Source: Sphingobacterium endophyticum (GTDB taxonomy: Bacteria > Bacteroidota > Bacteroidia > Sphingobacteriales > Sphingobacteriaceae). Taken from it: a DNA stretch of 64,000 nt. A program made the position numbers and the translations under genes. Where the stretch lies: contig NZ_SMMI01000011.1 of NCBI RefSeq assembly GCF_009733535.1, positions 80,937 to 144,936 of the forward strand. The letters run 5' to 3'. Under the pieces are notes generated by a model. That model saw nothing but the letters and a program-made list of their open reading frames with translations. It had not been told where the DNA came from and ran no database searches. Below are positions 1 to 8,016 of this stretch, piece by piece (within the stretch, counting starts at the first letter, position 1; every line of letters begins with the position of its first letter).

Positions 1-2
1 AC

Positions 3-1355
3 CGTAACAAAGCTAGATTTAAATATTTGGTTCAAAAGTTAGGTCTTGAAACTGTCCTTAATCTAATTGAAGAAGAAAAGATTGCTGTTAAAAATAAAAT
101 AGTACTTGTGGATAGGGAAGCTATTAAGCAACCGGCAGCTCCTAATACAATTTCTGAGGAAGTTATTCCTCATGACCTTCTTGGATTTGAATTATGGAAA
201 TCCACCAACACCTTCGAACAAAAGCAAAAAGGATTCTACGGCGTATATGCCAATATTCAGACGGGTGATATCTCTACCGAAAAAGCAAGGATTCTTGTCG
301 ATGGATTAAGAAATCTTATTGCTGATGATATCAGAATTACACAAGATCAAAATCTATTGTTTAAATATGCAAGGCCTGAATCTCTACCTGCAATTTATAA
401 TGTATTATTGAGTTTGGGTTTTGCGAAGCCTGGCTACGATAGTACCGCGGATATTACAACCTGCCCAGGAACGGATACTTGTAACCTAGGTATTTCTAAT
501 TCTACAGAAATGGCTAGAGTCCTTGAAAACTATATCCATGAATTTCACCAAGATTTCATCAAGGAAAAGGAATTAAAAATTAAGATTTCAGGTTGTATGA
601 ATTCTTGTGGACAACATGGTCTGGCACATATTGGTTTCCATGGTAGTTCAGTAAAAGTTAATGGAAATGTAGTTCCTGCAGCTCAAGTGATGATTGGAGG
701 AGGTACATTGGGCGATGGCAAGGGAAAAGTGGCTGAACGTGTGATCAAGGTTCCTACGAAACGTGTGCTTCAGGTTGTTGATGTTATCTTAGCTGATTTT
801 AAAGCAAATAAACAACAAGATCAGAATTTTCTAAACTATTATGAGCAACTTGGAAAAGACCATTTTTATAGGTTATTAAAACCCTTAGCAGAATTGGGCA
901 ACTTAACTCCTGATGAGCATATTGACTGGGGTCATGAAGAAAGTTTTGAAACCGCAATCGGTGTAGGGGAATGTGCGGGCGTTGTCATCGATTTAGTTGC
1001 AACTCTATTATTGGAAGCGGAAGAAAAAATTGAATTGGCAGAATTGGCAATTGAAAAGCAACAATATGCGGATGCTATTTACCACGCTTATAGTTCATTT
1101 GTTTGGACCGCTAAGGCATTGCTTCTTGATAAAGGATTAAATGTATCAACACAAACTGCTGTTATTCAGGAATTTGATAATCATTATGTAAATGCTGAAC
1201 AATTTCAGTTTCCATCATCATTTGCTGACCGAGTTTTACAAATCAATAAATACGAGCCTTCTGAGGAATTCGCAAAGACCTATTTATTACAAGCCAAAGC
1301 TTTCTGCTTTGAAGCTAAAGATCGTAGGGAAGAATGGCGTGTAGTAAATCAATAA
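3..1355 (+). CDS. Sulfite/nitrite reductase (siroheme, 4Fe-4S) with C-terminal HEPN-like domain, 5'-truncated
   Basis: The open frame runs in from the window edge (first full codon at base 3), so the N-terminus is missing; the TTG at 27 is internal, because the codons before it read RNKARFKY, the usual family sequence. The siroheme/4Fe-4S signature is complete: a CX5C motif (TCPGTDTC, residues 145-152 counted from base 27) and a CX3C motif (GCMNSCG, C190 and C194). The enzyme reduces sulfite to sulfide (six electrons) in the cytoplasm. After about residue 325 a helical tail resembling a HEPN domain (ELAELAIEKQQYADAIYHAY) is fused. Downstream cobA, siroheme synthase, cysH, cysD and cysN make assimilatory sulfite reduction more likely than nitrite reduction. 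Confidence 0.88.
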   Translation, partial: RNKARFKYLVQKLGLETVLNLIEEEKIAVKNKIVLVDREAIKQPAAPNTISEEVIPHDLLGFELWKSTNTFEQKQKGFYGVYANIQTGDISTEKARILVDGLRNLIADDIRITQDQNLLFKYARPESLPAIYNVLLSLGFAKPGYDSTADITTCPGTDTCNLGISNSTEMARVLENYIHEFHQDFIKEKELKIKISGCMNSCGQHGLAHIGFHGSSVKVNGNVVPAAQVMIGGGTLGDGKGKVAERVIKVPTKRVLQVVDVILADFKANKQQDQNFLNYYEQLGKDHFYRLLKPLAELGNLTPDEHIDWGHEESFETAIGVGECAGVVIDLVATLLLEAEEKIELAELAIEKQQYADAIYHAYSSFVWTAKALLLDKGLNVSTQTAVIQEFDNHYVNAEQFQFPSSFADRVLQINKYEPSEEFAKTYLLQAKAFCFEAKDRREEWRVVNQ

Positions 1356-1372
1356 GAGAGGAGAAGAAAGTA

Positions 1373-2140
1373 ATGAAGGAAATTAAACCATTCGTAACAT
1401 TGGTGGGTGCTGGACCGGGCGATCCAGATCTAATAACCTTAAAAGGGATTAAAGCCATCCAAAAAGCCGATGTAATTTTATATGATGCGCTCGTTAATGA
1501 AGAGCTTTTAGATTTAGCTTCTGAAAATTGTACTAAGATTTATGTTGGTAAAAGAGCAGAGCAACTTTCTACATCACAGGAACAAATCAATCAACTATTG
1601 GTCGATTATGCTTTGACGCATGGACATGTAGTGCGTTTGAAAGGCGGTGACCCATTCGTTTTTGGACGTGGTGGAGAAGAAATAGATTATGTTAGAAAAT
1701 TCAATATTCCTACTGCAGTAGTGCCGGGTTTATCTTCATCAATCAGCTTAACTGGACTTCAACAAATACCTTTGACTTATAGAGGTATTTCCGAATCTTT
1801 CTGGGTGATTACAGGCGCTACAAAAGCAGGATTTCTCTCAGAAGATTTATATACTGCAGTGAATACAAATGCTACAGTAGTAGTTTTAATGGGGTTTGCT
1901 AAATTAAACCAAATCATTGAGTTATATAAAGAAAACGGGAAAGGGAATTTACCTATTGCATTGATTCAGAATGGATCTCTTCCCAATGAAAAGATCGTGT
2001 TAGGCAGGGTAGAGGATATTCTTCAGAAAGCGGAAGCTTCTGCAATTGGCGTGCCCGCAATCATTGTATTGGGTGAGGTGGTTGCAAAACACTTGGAATT
2101 TGAAATAGTGAAACAAGAACTTCAATTTTTAGAATCTTAA
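1373..2140 (+). CDS. cobA: Uroporphyrinogen-III C-methyltransferase (SUMT)
   Basis: SAM-dependent methylation of uroporphyrinogen III to precorrin-2, the first step towards the siroheme needed by the upstream sulfite reductase. Visible are the N-terminal VGAGPGDPDLIT motif, the KGGDPFVFGRGGEE motif and an overall length of 255 aa, normal for a stand-alone SUMT without the CysG dehydrogenase domain. An in-frame ATG at 1334 would add 13 residues and overlap the upstream gene; the ATG at 1373 is preferred because a purine-rich GAGAGGAGAAG lies just before it and the family motif follows directly. Its stop overlaps the next start (TAATG), so translation is probably coupled. Confidence 0.93.
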   Translation: MKEIKPFVTLVGAGPGDPDLITLKGIKAIQKADVILYDALVNEELLDLASENCTKIYVGKRAEQLSTSQEQINQLLVDYALTHGHVVRLKGGDPFVFGRGGEEIDYVRKFNIPTAVVPGLSSSISLTGLQQIPLTYRGISESFWVITGATKAGFLSEDLYTAVNTNATVVVLMGFAKLNQIIELYKENGKGNLPIALIQNGSLPNEKIVLGRVEDILQKAEASAIGVPAIIVLGEVVAKHLEFEIVKQELQFLES

Positions 2141-2733
2141 TGAATACGCTTTTTCCAATTTATGTAAAATTAGACCAGATTGAAACCTTGCTAGTGGGGG
2201 CTGGTCCTGTAGGTTTGGAAAAAATTCAAGCTCTTATTGCAAATTCACCTAATGCAAATGTAAAAGTCGTTGCTGAACATGTAATTGATGAGTTCTATGA
2301 ATTCATTTCCGATAAACCACAAATACAACTGTATAAACGTTCTTTCTCGGCAACTGATTTGTTCGAAAAACAGTTAGTGATTCTTGCTACAAATAACCCT
2401 AAGCTCAACAATTATGTTAGAGAGCTGTGTGCAGAACACCATATTTTATTGAATGTTGCAGATAAACCCTCCTTATGTGATTTTTATCTGGGATCGGTAG
2501 TACAGAAAGGTAATTTGAAGATCGGAATTTCAACCAATGGTAAGTCACCGACTATTGCTAAGCGATTAAAGGAATTCTTGAATGACTTATTGCCTGAGGA
2601 AATTGATGAAACGTTAAATCTAATGTCAGATTTAAGAAATCAAATCAACGGAGATTTAAAGGATAAAATCGCGGTATTAAACGCACATACTGAGCAATTA
2701 ATTAAACAAAATGAATATGATCGAGCAAATTAA
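2140..2733 (+). CDS. Precorrin-2 dehydrogenase/sirohydrochlorin ferrochelatase-type protein (siroheme synthase N-terminal domain)
   Basis: Corresponds to the N-terminal half of CysG or to yeast Met8p: NAD-dependent oxidation of precorrin-2 and probably ferrochelation to siroheme. The Rossmann motif VGAGPVGLEKI lies at residues 19-29, the NVADKPSLCDFYLGSVV segment contains the conserved Asp of the Met8 active site, and ISTNGKSPTIAKRLKEF follows as in CysG. At 197 aa it is the usual length for the free-standing form. The ATG overlaps the cobA stop by one base, and its 3' end overlaps cysH by 23 bases, so the siroheme genes are embedded in the sulfate operon they serve. Confidence 0.88.
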   Translation: MNTLFPIYVKLDQIETLLVGAGPVGLEKIQALIANSPNANVKVVAEHVIDEFYEFISDKPQIQLYKRSFSATDLFEKQLVILATNNPKLNNYVRELCAEHHILLNVADKPSLCDFYLGSVVQKGNLKIGISTNGKSPTIAKRLKEFLNDLLPEEIDETLNLMSDLRNQINGDLKDKIAVLNAHTEQLIKQNEYDRAN

Positions 2734-3415
2734 AGCAGATTTAGCAGGAGCTGATGCAAGGTCGATTATTCACTATATAGACCAGCATTTTGGATCTAAT
2801 GCAATTTTTTCAACGTCTTTCGGTATCGAGGACCAGGTAATTACTCATTTAATTGCTGAAGCTAAATCGAGTATCTCAATTTTTACCCTTGATACAGGTC
2901 GTTTGTTTCCAGAAACATATTATGTATGGAACCGAACTCTGGATTTATATAAGCTTAAGATTAAAGCTTATTATCCTGAAACAAAGTCTGTTGAACAGCT
3001 TTTGGAAACAAAAGGTCCATCTAGTTTCTACAACTCTGTTGATGACAGAAAGGAATGTTGTTATATCCGAAAAATTGAACCATTGAAACGGGCCATAAAA
3101 GGATACCAGATTTGGATTACGGGTATAAGATCTGAACAATCACAAAATAGAGATCAAATGGATTTTATTGAATGGGATGATGCAAACCAAATCATTAAGA
3201 TTCATCCTTTATATAACTGGACATTATCTGACGTTGAAAAATACCTTAAAGATAATTTCGTACCCTATAATCCATTGCATGATAAAGGGTTTGTTAGTAT
3301 AGGCTGTCAGCCATGTACCCGGGCGGTACAAGAAGGTGAAGATTTCCGCGCCGGAAGATGGTGGTGGGAAGATAAATCGAAGAAGGAGTGTGGATTACAT
3401 GTAACACATAAATAA
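2711..3415 (+). CDS. cysH: Adenylylsulfate (APS) reductase, 4Fe-4S type
   Basis: Thioredoxin-dependent reduction of adenylylsulfate to sulfite. The PP-loop-like STSFGIEDQV region (34-43) binds the nucleotide. Two cysteine pairs, CC at 116-117 and CQPC at 199-202, are the iron-sulfur ligands that separate APS reductases from cluster-free PAPS reductases. The catalytic Cys is C227 in the C-terminal KKECGLH motif. The absence of a cysC/APS-kinase domain in the operon fits direct use of APS. A second in-frame ATG at 2717 is a possible alternative start. cysD follows 12 bases after the stop. Confidence 0.93.
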   Translation: MNMIEQIKADLAGADARSIIHYIDQHFGSNAIFSTSFGIEDQVITHLIAEAKSSISIFTLDTGRLFPETYYVWNRTLDLYKLKIKAYYPETKSVEQLLETKGPSSFYNSVDDRKECCYIRKIEPLKRAIKGYQIWITGIRSEQSQNRDQMDFIEWDDANQIIKIHPLYNWTLSDVEKYLKDNFVPYNPLHDKGFVSIGCQPCTRAVQEGEDFRAGRWWWEDKSKKECGLHVTHK

Positions 3416-3427
3416 TTAGTTTACAAA

Positions 3428-4318
3428 ATGGATTACTTAGATCATTTAGAGGCAGAGGCCATTTACATTTTACGTGAAGTGGCAGGACAGTTTGAAAATC
3501 CAGCACTTTTATTCTCAGGTGGCAAAGATTCGATTACTTTAGTTCATTTAGCAAAAAAAGCATTTAGACCTGGAAAATTCCCTTTTCCATTGGTTCATAT
3601 CGATACTGGGCATAACTTTCCTGAAACAATAGAATTTAGAGATTGGCTGATCAACGAAATCGGAGAGAAGCTGATCGTTGGCTATGTGCAGGATAGTATC
3701 GATGCTGGCAAAGCAGTCGAGCAAAAAGGTAAAAATGCCAGCAGAAATGCCCTGCAGACTGTTACCTTATTGGATACCATCGAGAAATATGGCTTCGATG
3801 CCTGCATTGGGGGTGCCCGTAGAGATGAAGAAAAAGCTCGTGCGAAAGAAAGAATTTTTTCCGTAAGGGATGATTTTGGCCAGTGGGATCCCAAAAGGCA
3901 ACGCCCTGAATTGTGGAATATCTTCAATGGCAAAATCCAAAAAGGCGAAAATGTCCGCGTTTTCCCTATCTCAAACTGGACTGAACTTGATGTCTGGAAT
4001 TATATTAAAAGAGAAAACATTGCTTTGCCTTCCATCTATTTTTCTCATAAAAGAGATGTAGTTTTCCGAAACGGTCAATGGATGGCTGCTGATCCTGTTC
4101 TTCAAATTGATAATGATGATGTTGTAGAACATAAATCGGTAAGATTCAGAACTGTTGGTGACATGACCTGTACGGCAGCTGTAGATTCAATTGCAACTGA
4201 ATTAGATGATATCATCGATGAAATTAAAGCTTCCACAGTAAGTGAACGTGGCGCTAGACTTGATGATAAAGTCTCTGAAGCAGCTATGGAAGACCGTAAA
4301 AAACAGGGGTATTTTTAA
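3428..4318 (+). CDS. cysD: Sulfate adenylyltransferase subunit 2 (ATP sulfurylase small subunit)
   Basis: Adenylates sulfate to APS together with the GTPase subunit CysN. The PP-loop signature SGGKDS lies at residues 30-35, followed by the family segments VHIDTGHNFPETIEFRD and IGGARRDEEKARAKER. The protein is 296 aa, full length, ending in the usual RKKQGYF tail. It lies 24 bases upstream of the cysN ATG on the same strand, the standard cysDN arrangement, and supplies the substrate of the 4Fe-4S APS reductase encoded just upstream. Confidence 0.96.
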   Translation: MDYLDHLEAEAIYILREVAGQFENPALLFSGGKDSITLVHLAKKAFRPGKFPFPLVHIDTGHNFPETIEFRDWLINEIGEKLIVGYVQDSIDAGKAVEQKGKNASRNALQTVTLLDTIEKYGFDACIGGARRDEEKARAKERIFSVRDDFGQWDPKRQRPELWNIFNGKIQKGENVRVFPISNWTELDVWNYIKRENIALPSIYFSHKRDVVFRNGQWMAADPVLQIDNDDVVEHKSVRFRTVGDMTCTAAVDSIATELDDIIDEIKASTVSERGARLDDKVSEAAMEDRKKQGYF

Positions 4319-4342
4319 ATTTATTTGAGGAGGAACGAGAGA

Positions 4343-5584
4343 ATGAACATTTTGAAATTTTTAACTGCTGGATCAGTAGACGATGGTAAAAGCACACTAA
4401 TCGGCAGACTTTTATATGATACAAATTCTATTCTAGACGATCAATTGGAAGCCATCCAAAAAGCTAATCGAAAGAATGATGATGGCACAATTGACCTAGC
4501 TATTCTTACCGATGGCTTAAAAGCTGAACGGGAGCAAGGTATTACGATTGATGTCGCATACAAGTATTTCCAAACCGAAAAAAGGAAATTTATCATAGCC
4601 GATGCTCCTGGACATATTCAATATACCAGAAACATGGTAACTGGTGCCTCAAACTCTGATTTGATTATCATCTTAATCGATGCTCGAAAAGGAGTTATTG
4701 AACAAACCAAAAGACATTCATTTATTGCCAAAATACTTGGTCTCAAAAAAGTCTTGGTATGTGTCAACAAAATGGATATGGTCGATTATGAACTCGCTGT
4801 ATTTGAGAATATTAAGACTGATTACTTGGCTTTAGCTGAAAAATTAGGCTTGAAGGATGTGGATTTTATTCCAGTTTCTGCGTTAAAGGGCGACAATATC
4901 GTGCAGCATTCTCAAAGAATGCCTTGGTACCATGGTGCCTCATTATTAACTTACTTGGAAGAAATTGAGTTTGAAGAAGCAACAAATCAAGGCTGGAGAT
5001 TCCCTGTACAATGGGTAATTCGTCCTCAAAGCTCTGATTTACATGACTATAGAGGCTATGCAGGTAGAGTGTTAGGAGAGGGGCTAAAGGTAGGAGAAGA
5101 GGTGTTGGTTCTGCCAAATGGCTATAAATCAAAGGTTAAAGCTATTGAATTTGCAGAAAAAAACCTTGAAGAAGCCCATAATGGATCTTCAGTAATTGTG
5201 CATTTGGATGATGATATAGATATCTCAAGAGGTGATTTTATCGTCAGTGCAAATCATCCTGCCAAAACCGATAAATCATTCGAAGCTAATATTTCTTGGT
5301 TTGAAAATAAAGAATTGGATCCTAGTCAGATCTATTTACTTCAAACGCACTCTAAAGTGAGTAAAATCAAGATTTCTGAGATTCTTTATAAATATGATGT
5401 ACACAGCCAAGAACAATTGTATAATCAATCTATCGGCTTAAATGATATAGGTCGTGTATTAATTAAATCCGCCGATGAATTAGTATTTGATTATCAAAAT
5501 GATTTTCCAGAAAATTCAAGAGCAATTATAATTGATCCTAGGACAAATTTGACAGTTGCAGCCGCTCTAATGACAGGATTATAG
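4343..5584 (+). CDS. cysN: Sulfate adenylyltransferase subunit 1 (GTPase subunit)
   Basis: EF-Tu-like GTPase that drives sulfate adenylylation by CysD. G1 is GSVDDGKST (residues 10-18), G3 is DAPGH (87-91) and G4 is NKMD (142-145); beta-barrel domains follow. Length is 413 aa and there is no C-terminal APS kinase (CysC) domain. The frame is open from a TTG at 4325, but the ATG at 4343 starts the family sequence directly and is preceded by the purine-rich GAGGAGGAACGAGAG, so it was chosen. The last codons and the stop lie inside an 8-bp tandem repeat, and a terminator-like hairpin follows at 5745, ending the sulfate operon. Confidence 0.95.
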   Translation: MNILKFLTAGSVDDGKSTLIGRLLYDTNSILDDQLEAIQKANRKNDDGTIDLAILTDGLKAEREQGITIDVAYKYFQTEKRKFIIADAPGHIQYTRNMVTGASNSDLIIILIDARKGVIEQTKRHSFIAKILGLKKVLVCVNKMDMVDYELAVFENIKTDYLALAEKLGLKDVDFIPVSALKGDNIVQHSQRMPWYHGASLLTYLEEIEFEEATNQGWRFPVQWVIRPQSSDLHDYRGYAGRVLGEGLKVGEEVLVLPNGYKSKVKAIEFAEKNLEEAHNGSSVIVHLDDDIDISRGDFIVSANHPAKTDKSFEANISWFENKELDPSQIYLLQTHSKVSKIKISEILYKYDVHSQEQLYNQSIGLNDIGRVLIKSADELVFDYQNDFPENSRAIIIDPRTNLTVAAALMTGL

Positions 5585-5604
5585 GATTATAGGATTATAG
5601 GATT
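5575..5604 (+). repeat. 8-bp tandem repeat (AGGATTAT, about 3.75 copies) across the cysN stop
   Basis: Perfect units begin at 5575, 5583, 5591 and 5599 (the last partial). The cysN stop TAG (5582-5584) lies within the first two units. Degenerate copies (ACTATAAGATTATAAGATC) occur about 50 bases further on. It looks like simple-sequence expansion at a gene end. Confidence 0.9.
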
Positions 5605-6022
5605 GGGAAGATCAGGGTGTTAATTATTCGAACAGGACTATAAGATTATAAGATCAAGTGAATAAGGATTCGTAGAAATACAGGATGATTAAGATTTGGA
5701 ATAATTTGATTGAAATAAAAATTGGATAAAGAATAATTTAAAAGCGTGAGCAAATCTTGTTCACGTTTTTTTGTTAATGGTTTTGGCTAAGGATTGTGCA
5801 GGTTTTTTTAATTTGTTTGTTCTGGGTTTTAAATTAAATTGAATTATTCTTAGCTGAAAGAAGGGCTATAGATTTTGATTAAAAAGGACTGGTTTTGTTT
5901 GGGTTTGAAAATTAATAGAAGGGATATTGTAAAAACCTATTTAACATAATATAAATTATTTGACATTTTAGTATTGTTTGTTTTAATAAGGAATATTACT
6001 ATTATGAGTAATTGTAATCAAC
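5585..6022. other. Intergenic region after the sulfate operon
   Basis: 438 bases between cysN and a minus-strand lipoprotein gene. It holds the tail of the 8-bp repeat, degenerate repeats to about 5670 and one terminator hairpin. The remainder is AT-rich; I see no convincing ORF, RNA or promoter. Confidence 0.6.
5745..5772 (+). terminator. Terminator hairpin after cysN
   Basis: Inverted repeat CGTGAGCAA / TTGTTCACG (one G-T pair, three-base loop) followed by seven T at 5766-5772. It lies about 160 bases past the cysN stop, on the strand of the sulfate operon. Confidence 0.8.
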
Positions 6023-6394
6023 CTAATCATGTTTTAATTTTTCTATATTTTTAATGATTTTTGAAGAATGATTATAAATCCTAATACTGATTGTGTTACT
6101 ATGGTTTGATGGATTTATAAATTTAACTTTTTGTCCGTCCTTAACATCAAAAGTATATTTATGGCCAATATCCATAACAATATCTTGATTATTAATATTA
6201 AGTTTAATCTCACCTTTTGATTTAATTATTGTATCAAATGAAAACGACTTGGTGTTTTGGGTAGAAATATCAAGCGACGAATTTGCTGGTATTATTGTAT
6301 TTAAATACAATGAATGTTTATCCTTTTTAGCAAAATCGCTTATTTGACAGGATTGAACAATGAGTGTACATAAAAGTATAATAGGTATTTTCAT
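6023..6394 (-). CDS. Small putative lipoprotein, unknown function
   Basis: A 123-aa protein beginning with a lipoprotein signal peptide: Lys at position 3, a hydrophobic stretch, then the lipobox VQSC with Cys16 as the predicted lipidated residue. The mature part is polar and rich in Asn, Lys and Ser, with alternating hydrophobic patterns suggesting a small beta-rich domain; I recognise no family. It stands alone between the end of the sulfate operon and a GNAT gene on the same strand (93-base gap). It is a plausible real gene because of the clean signal peptide, but no conserved motif supports a function. Confidence 0.6.
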   Translation of the reverse strand: MKIPIILLCTLIVQSCQISDFAKKDKHSLYLNTIIPANSSLDISTQNTKSFSFDTIIKSKGEIKLNINNQDIVMDIGHKYTFDVKDGQKVKFINPSNHSNTISIRIYNHSSKIIKNIEKLKHD

Positions 6395-6487
6395 TTGTGT
6401 GAATTTGTAAAACGGATGTATTTTTATTTTGAAATTCTAATAAATATATATTTTCTTCCCCTTCGAATTTAAAATTAAAATAATTAA

Positions 6488-6970
6488 TTAACTTAACTGA
6501 TAAATATATTCAACAATTTCTTTTTGTCTAGCATTCGCAAAACCTTTGTCTTCAGCAATTCGAATAAATCCGCATTTTTTAAGAACTTTTTGTGAAGCCA
6601 AATTATCAAAAGCTACTCGTCCATAAATTGGTCTATCGGAATCCATTTCAATTAATTTAGCTAGTGATTTTGATGCAATTCCTTTTCCCCATAAATCTCG
6701 ATCTATCCAGTATGTAATTTCAATTTTTCCATCCAAAGGAAATTTTGCAATACTACCCACTATTATATTGTTTAAAAAAATGGTATAGTTCTGAATTTTA
6801 GGATCCTTGAGTATTCTTTCAAATTTAGATAGATATGCTTCTTTATCACCCGGATCACTTGCTGTAAATGCTGCAAGGTATATTCCTTCTTTTTGCTTTT
6901 GGAATTCAAATAATCTTTCCAAATCCTTTAATTCTGTCTTTACCAGCTTTATTTGATCAATTTCCTGCAT
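6488..6970 (-). CDS. GNAT family N-acetyltransferase (RimJ/RimL type)
   Basis: A 160-aa single-domain acetyltransferase. The acetyl-CoA-binding motif A is visible in ITYWIDRDLWGKGIASKSL (central third), followed by the R-x-x-x-x-N-x-x-S pattern GRVAFDNLASQKVLKKCGF, typical of RimJ/RimL-like enzymes acting on protein N-termini or small amines. The substrate cannot be told from sequence. The gene is monocistronic by position; the 411-base gap upstream contains a long palindromic element. Confidence 0.85.
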   Translation of the reverse strand: MQEIDQIKLVKTELKDLERLFEFQKQKEGIYLAAFTASDPGDKEAYLSKFERILKDPKIQNYTIFLNNIIVGSIAKFPLDGKIEITYWIDRDLWGKGIASKSLAKLIEMDSDRPIYGRVAFDNLASQKVLKKCGFIRIAEDKGFANARQKEIVEYIYQLS

Positions 6971-7381
6971 ATCCTTAAAATTAAATAGATTTTGTTAGTC
7001 AGAAAAAGAATGATAGCAATTTTATGTATCCAAGTATGGATTTCTAAATGTTTTAGAGGACTTTAAGTTAGGTTTTGTTCGTGTTTTAGTCGTGAATAGT
7101 CCGCACCTAAGCCACACTTTATCCGGACTTGGTCCGCTCACAAGCGGACGAGCTCCGGATTAAAAATGGACAAGGTGTGGACGAGACACGAGCAAAACTC
7201 GAACAAAACACGAATAAAACCTTAATAAATATGTTTTGTCAAACTGAAAAAGGTTGAAGAATTCCGAACTAATTACTAAATAGATTTTACTAACATATTC
7301 TATTTACTATATGTAGTTGTCGTTACCGATTTTTATTCAGATTTTGCTGGTCATCTTTTAGAATGATTAATATTTATAATA
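6971..7381. other. Intergenic region holding a long palindromic element
   Basis: 411 bases between the GNAT gene and the PaiB-like gene, both on the minus strand. The centre (7070-7222) is a near-palindrome listed separately. The flanks are AT-rich and I see no ORF or RNA gene in them. Confidence 0.6.
7070..7222. repeat. 153-bp near-palindromic element
   Basis: Two 39-base arms (7100-7138 and 7143-7181) pair around a four-base CACA loop, most strongly at the tip (GTCCGCT/AGCGGAC) and at ATCCGGA/TCCGGAT. Outer arms 7070-7092 and 7200-7222 (AGGTTTTGTTCGTGTTTT against its near reverse complement) extend the structure. The arms are more GC-rich than the surroundings. No ORF is present. It could be a MITE-like or REP-like element, or a transcribed hairpin. 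Confidence 0.8.
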
Positions 7382-7999
7382 TTATGTCGATGCTGATTCG
7401 TTTTTCATGTATTCTGCAATGAGCTGATCAGCTCCTGATTTACTTTGGCTCAAACTATTAATGATGTTGGTCTTTTCTATTTCTTTCCGATTCTGACTTA
7501 ACTTTTTCTTGCCTTCGATTTTATCAATCTCAATTCTAAAGGCAACTATTCCCTTAATTAAATTGGTTTTGTAGTCCTCAGGAAGATTATCCCATTGGGT
7601 TAAATAATCTTTTTCATAAAAGTTTATCGTAGATTTTAATATATCGAATATTGCTTCTTCATCTTTAATTAGTTCGGCTTTCCCATAGGCATGAATTGAA
7701 ATATAGTTCCAAGTGGGAACGTTTTGTTCATTCAAATAATTTTGAGGAGAAATGTAAGCGTGTGGCTCCGTAAAAATGATCAAATTATTATTTGAGGCTA
7801 CATGTTGCCATTGTCTGTTTGCCTTTGCAAAATGTGATGTAATAATGATTTTATCCTGATGGGATTCTATAATAAAAGGAAGATGCGTAGCTACAGGAAT
7901 ATGGTCTATATTCGTAATTATGGAAGCAAAACTAAACCTCTTCATGAAATCTAAAATCTCAATCAGGTCATCCATTTTATTAACTTGTGGTACGTACAT
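7382..7999 (-). CDS. FMN-binding negative transcriptional regulator, PaiB family
   Basis: A 205-aa protein of the PaiB type (flavin-reductase-like split barrel). Family landmarks are the N-terminal MYVPQVNK, ATHLPFII, ITSHFAKANRQWQ, the conserved FTEPHAYISPQNY and VPTWNYISIHAYG segments, and the C-terminal KLSQNR. In Bacillus, PaiB accompanies the acetyltransferase PaiA; here a GNAT gene lies 411 bases downstream, beyond the palindrome, but it is not clearly PaiA. DNA binding has not been shown for many members, so a flavin or oxidoreductase role is possible. A methyltransferase gene ends 17 bases before it on the same strand. Confidence 0.88.
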   Translation of the reverse strand: MYVPQVNKMDDLIEILDFMKRFSFASIITNIDHIPVATHLPFIIESHQDKIIITSHFAKANRQWQHVASNNNLIIFTEPHAYISPQNYLNEQNVPTWNYISIHAYGKAELIKDEEAIFDILKSTINFYEKDYLTQWDNLPEDYKTNLIKGIVAFRIEIDKIEGKKKLSQNRKEIEKTNIINSLSQSKSGADQLIAEYMKNESAST

Positions 8000-8016
8000 A
8001 TAATTATAAATATTTC

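Noticed and set aside
5585..6022. CRISPR-like array suggested by the repeats after cysN
   Set aside because: The units are 8 bases, adjacent and without spacers, so this is a simple tandem repeat.
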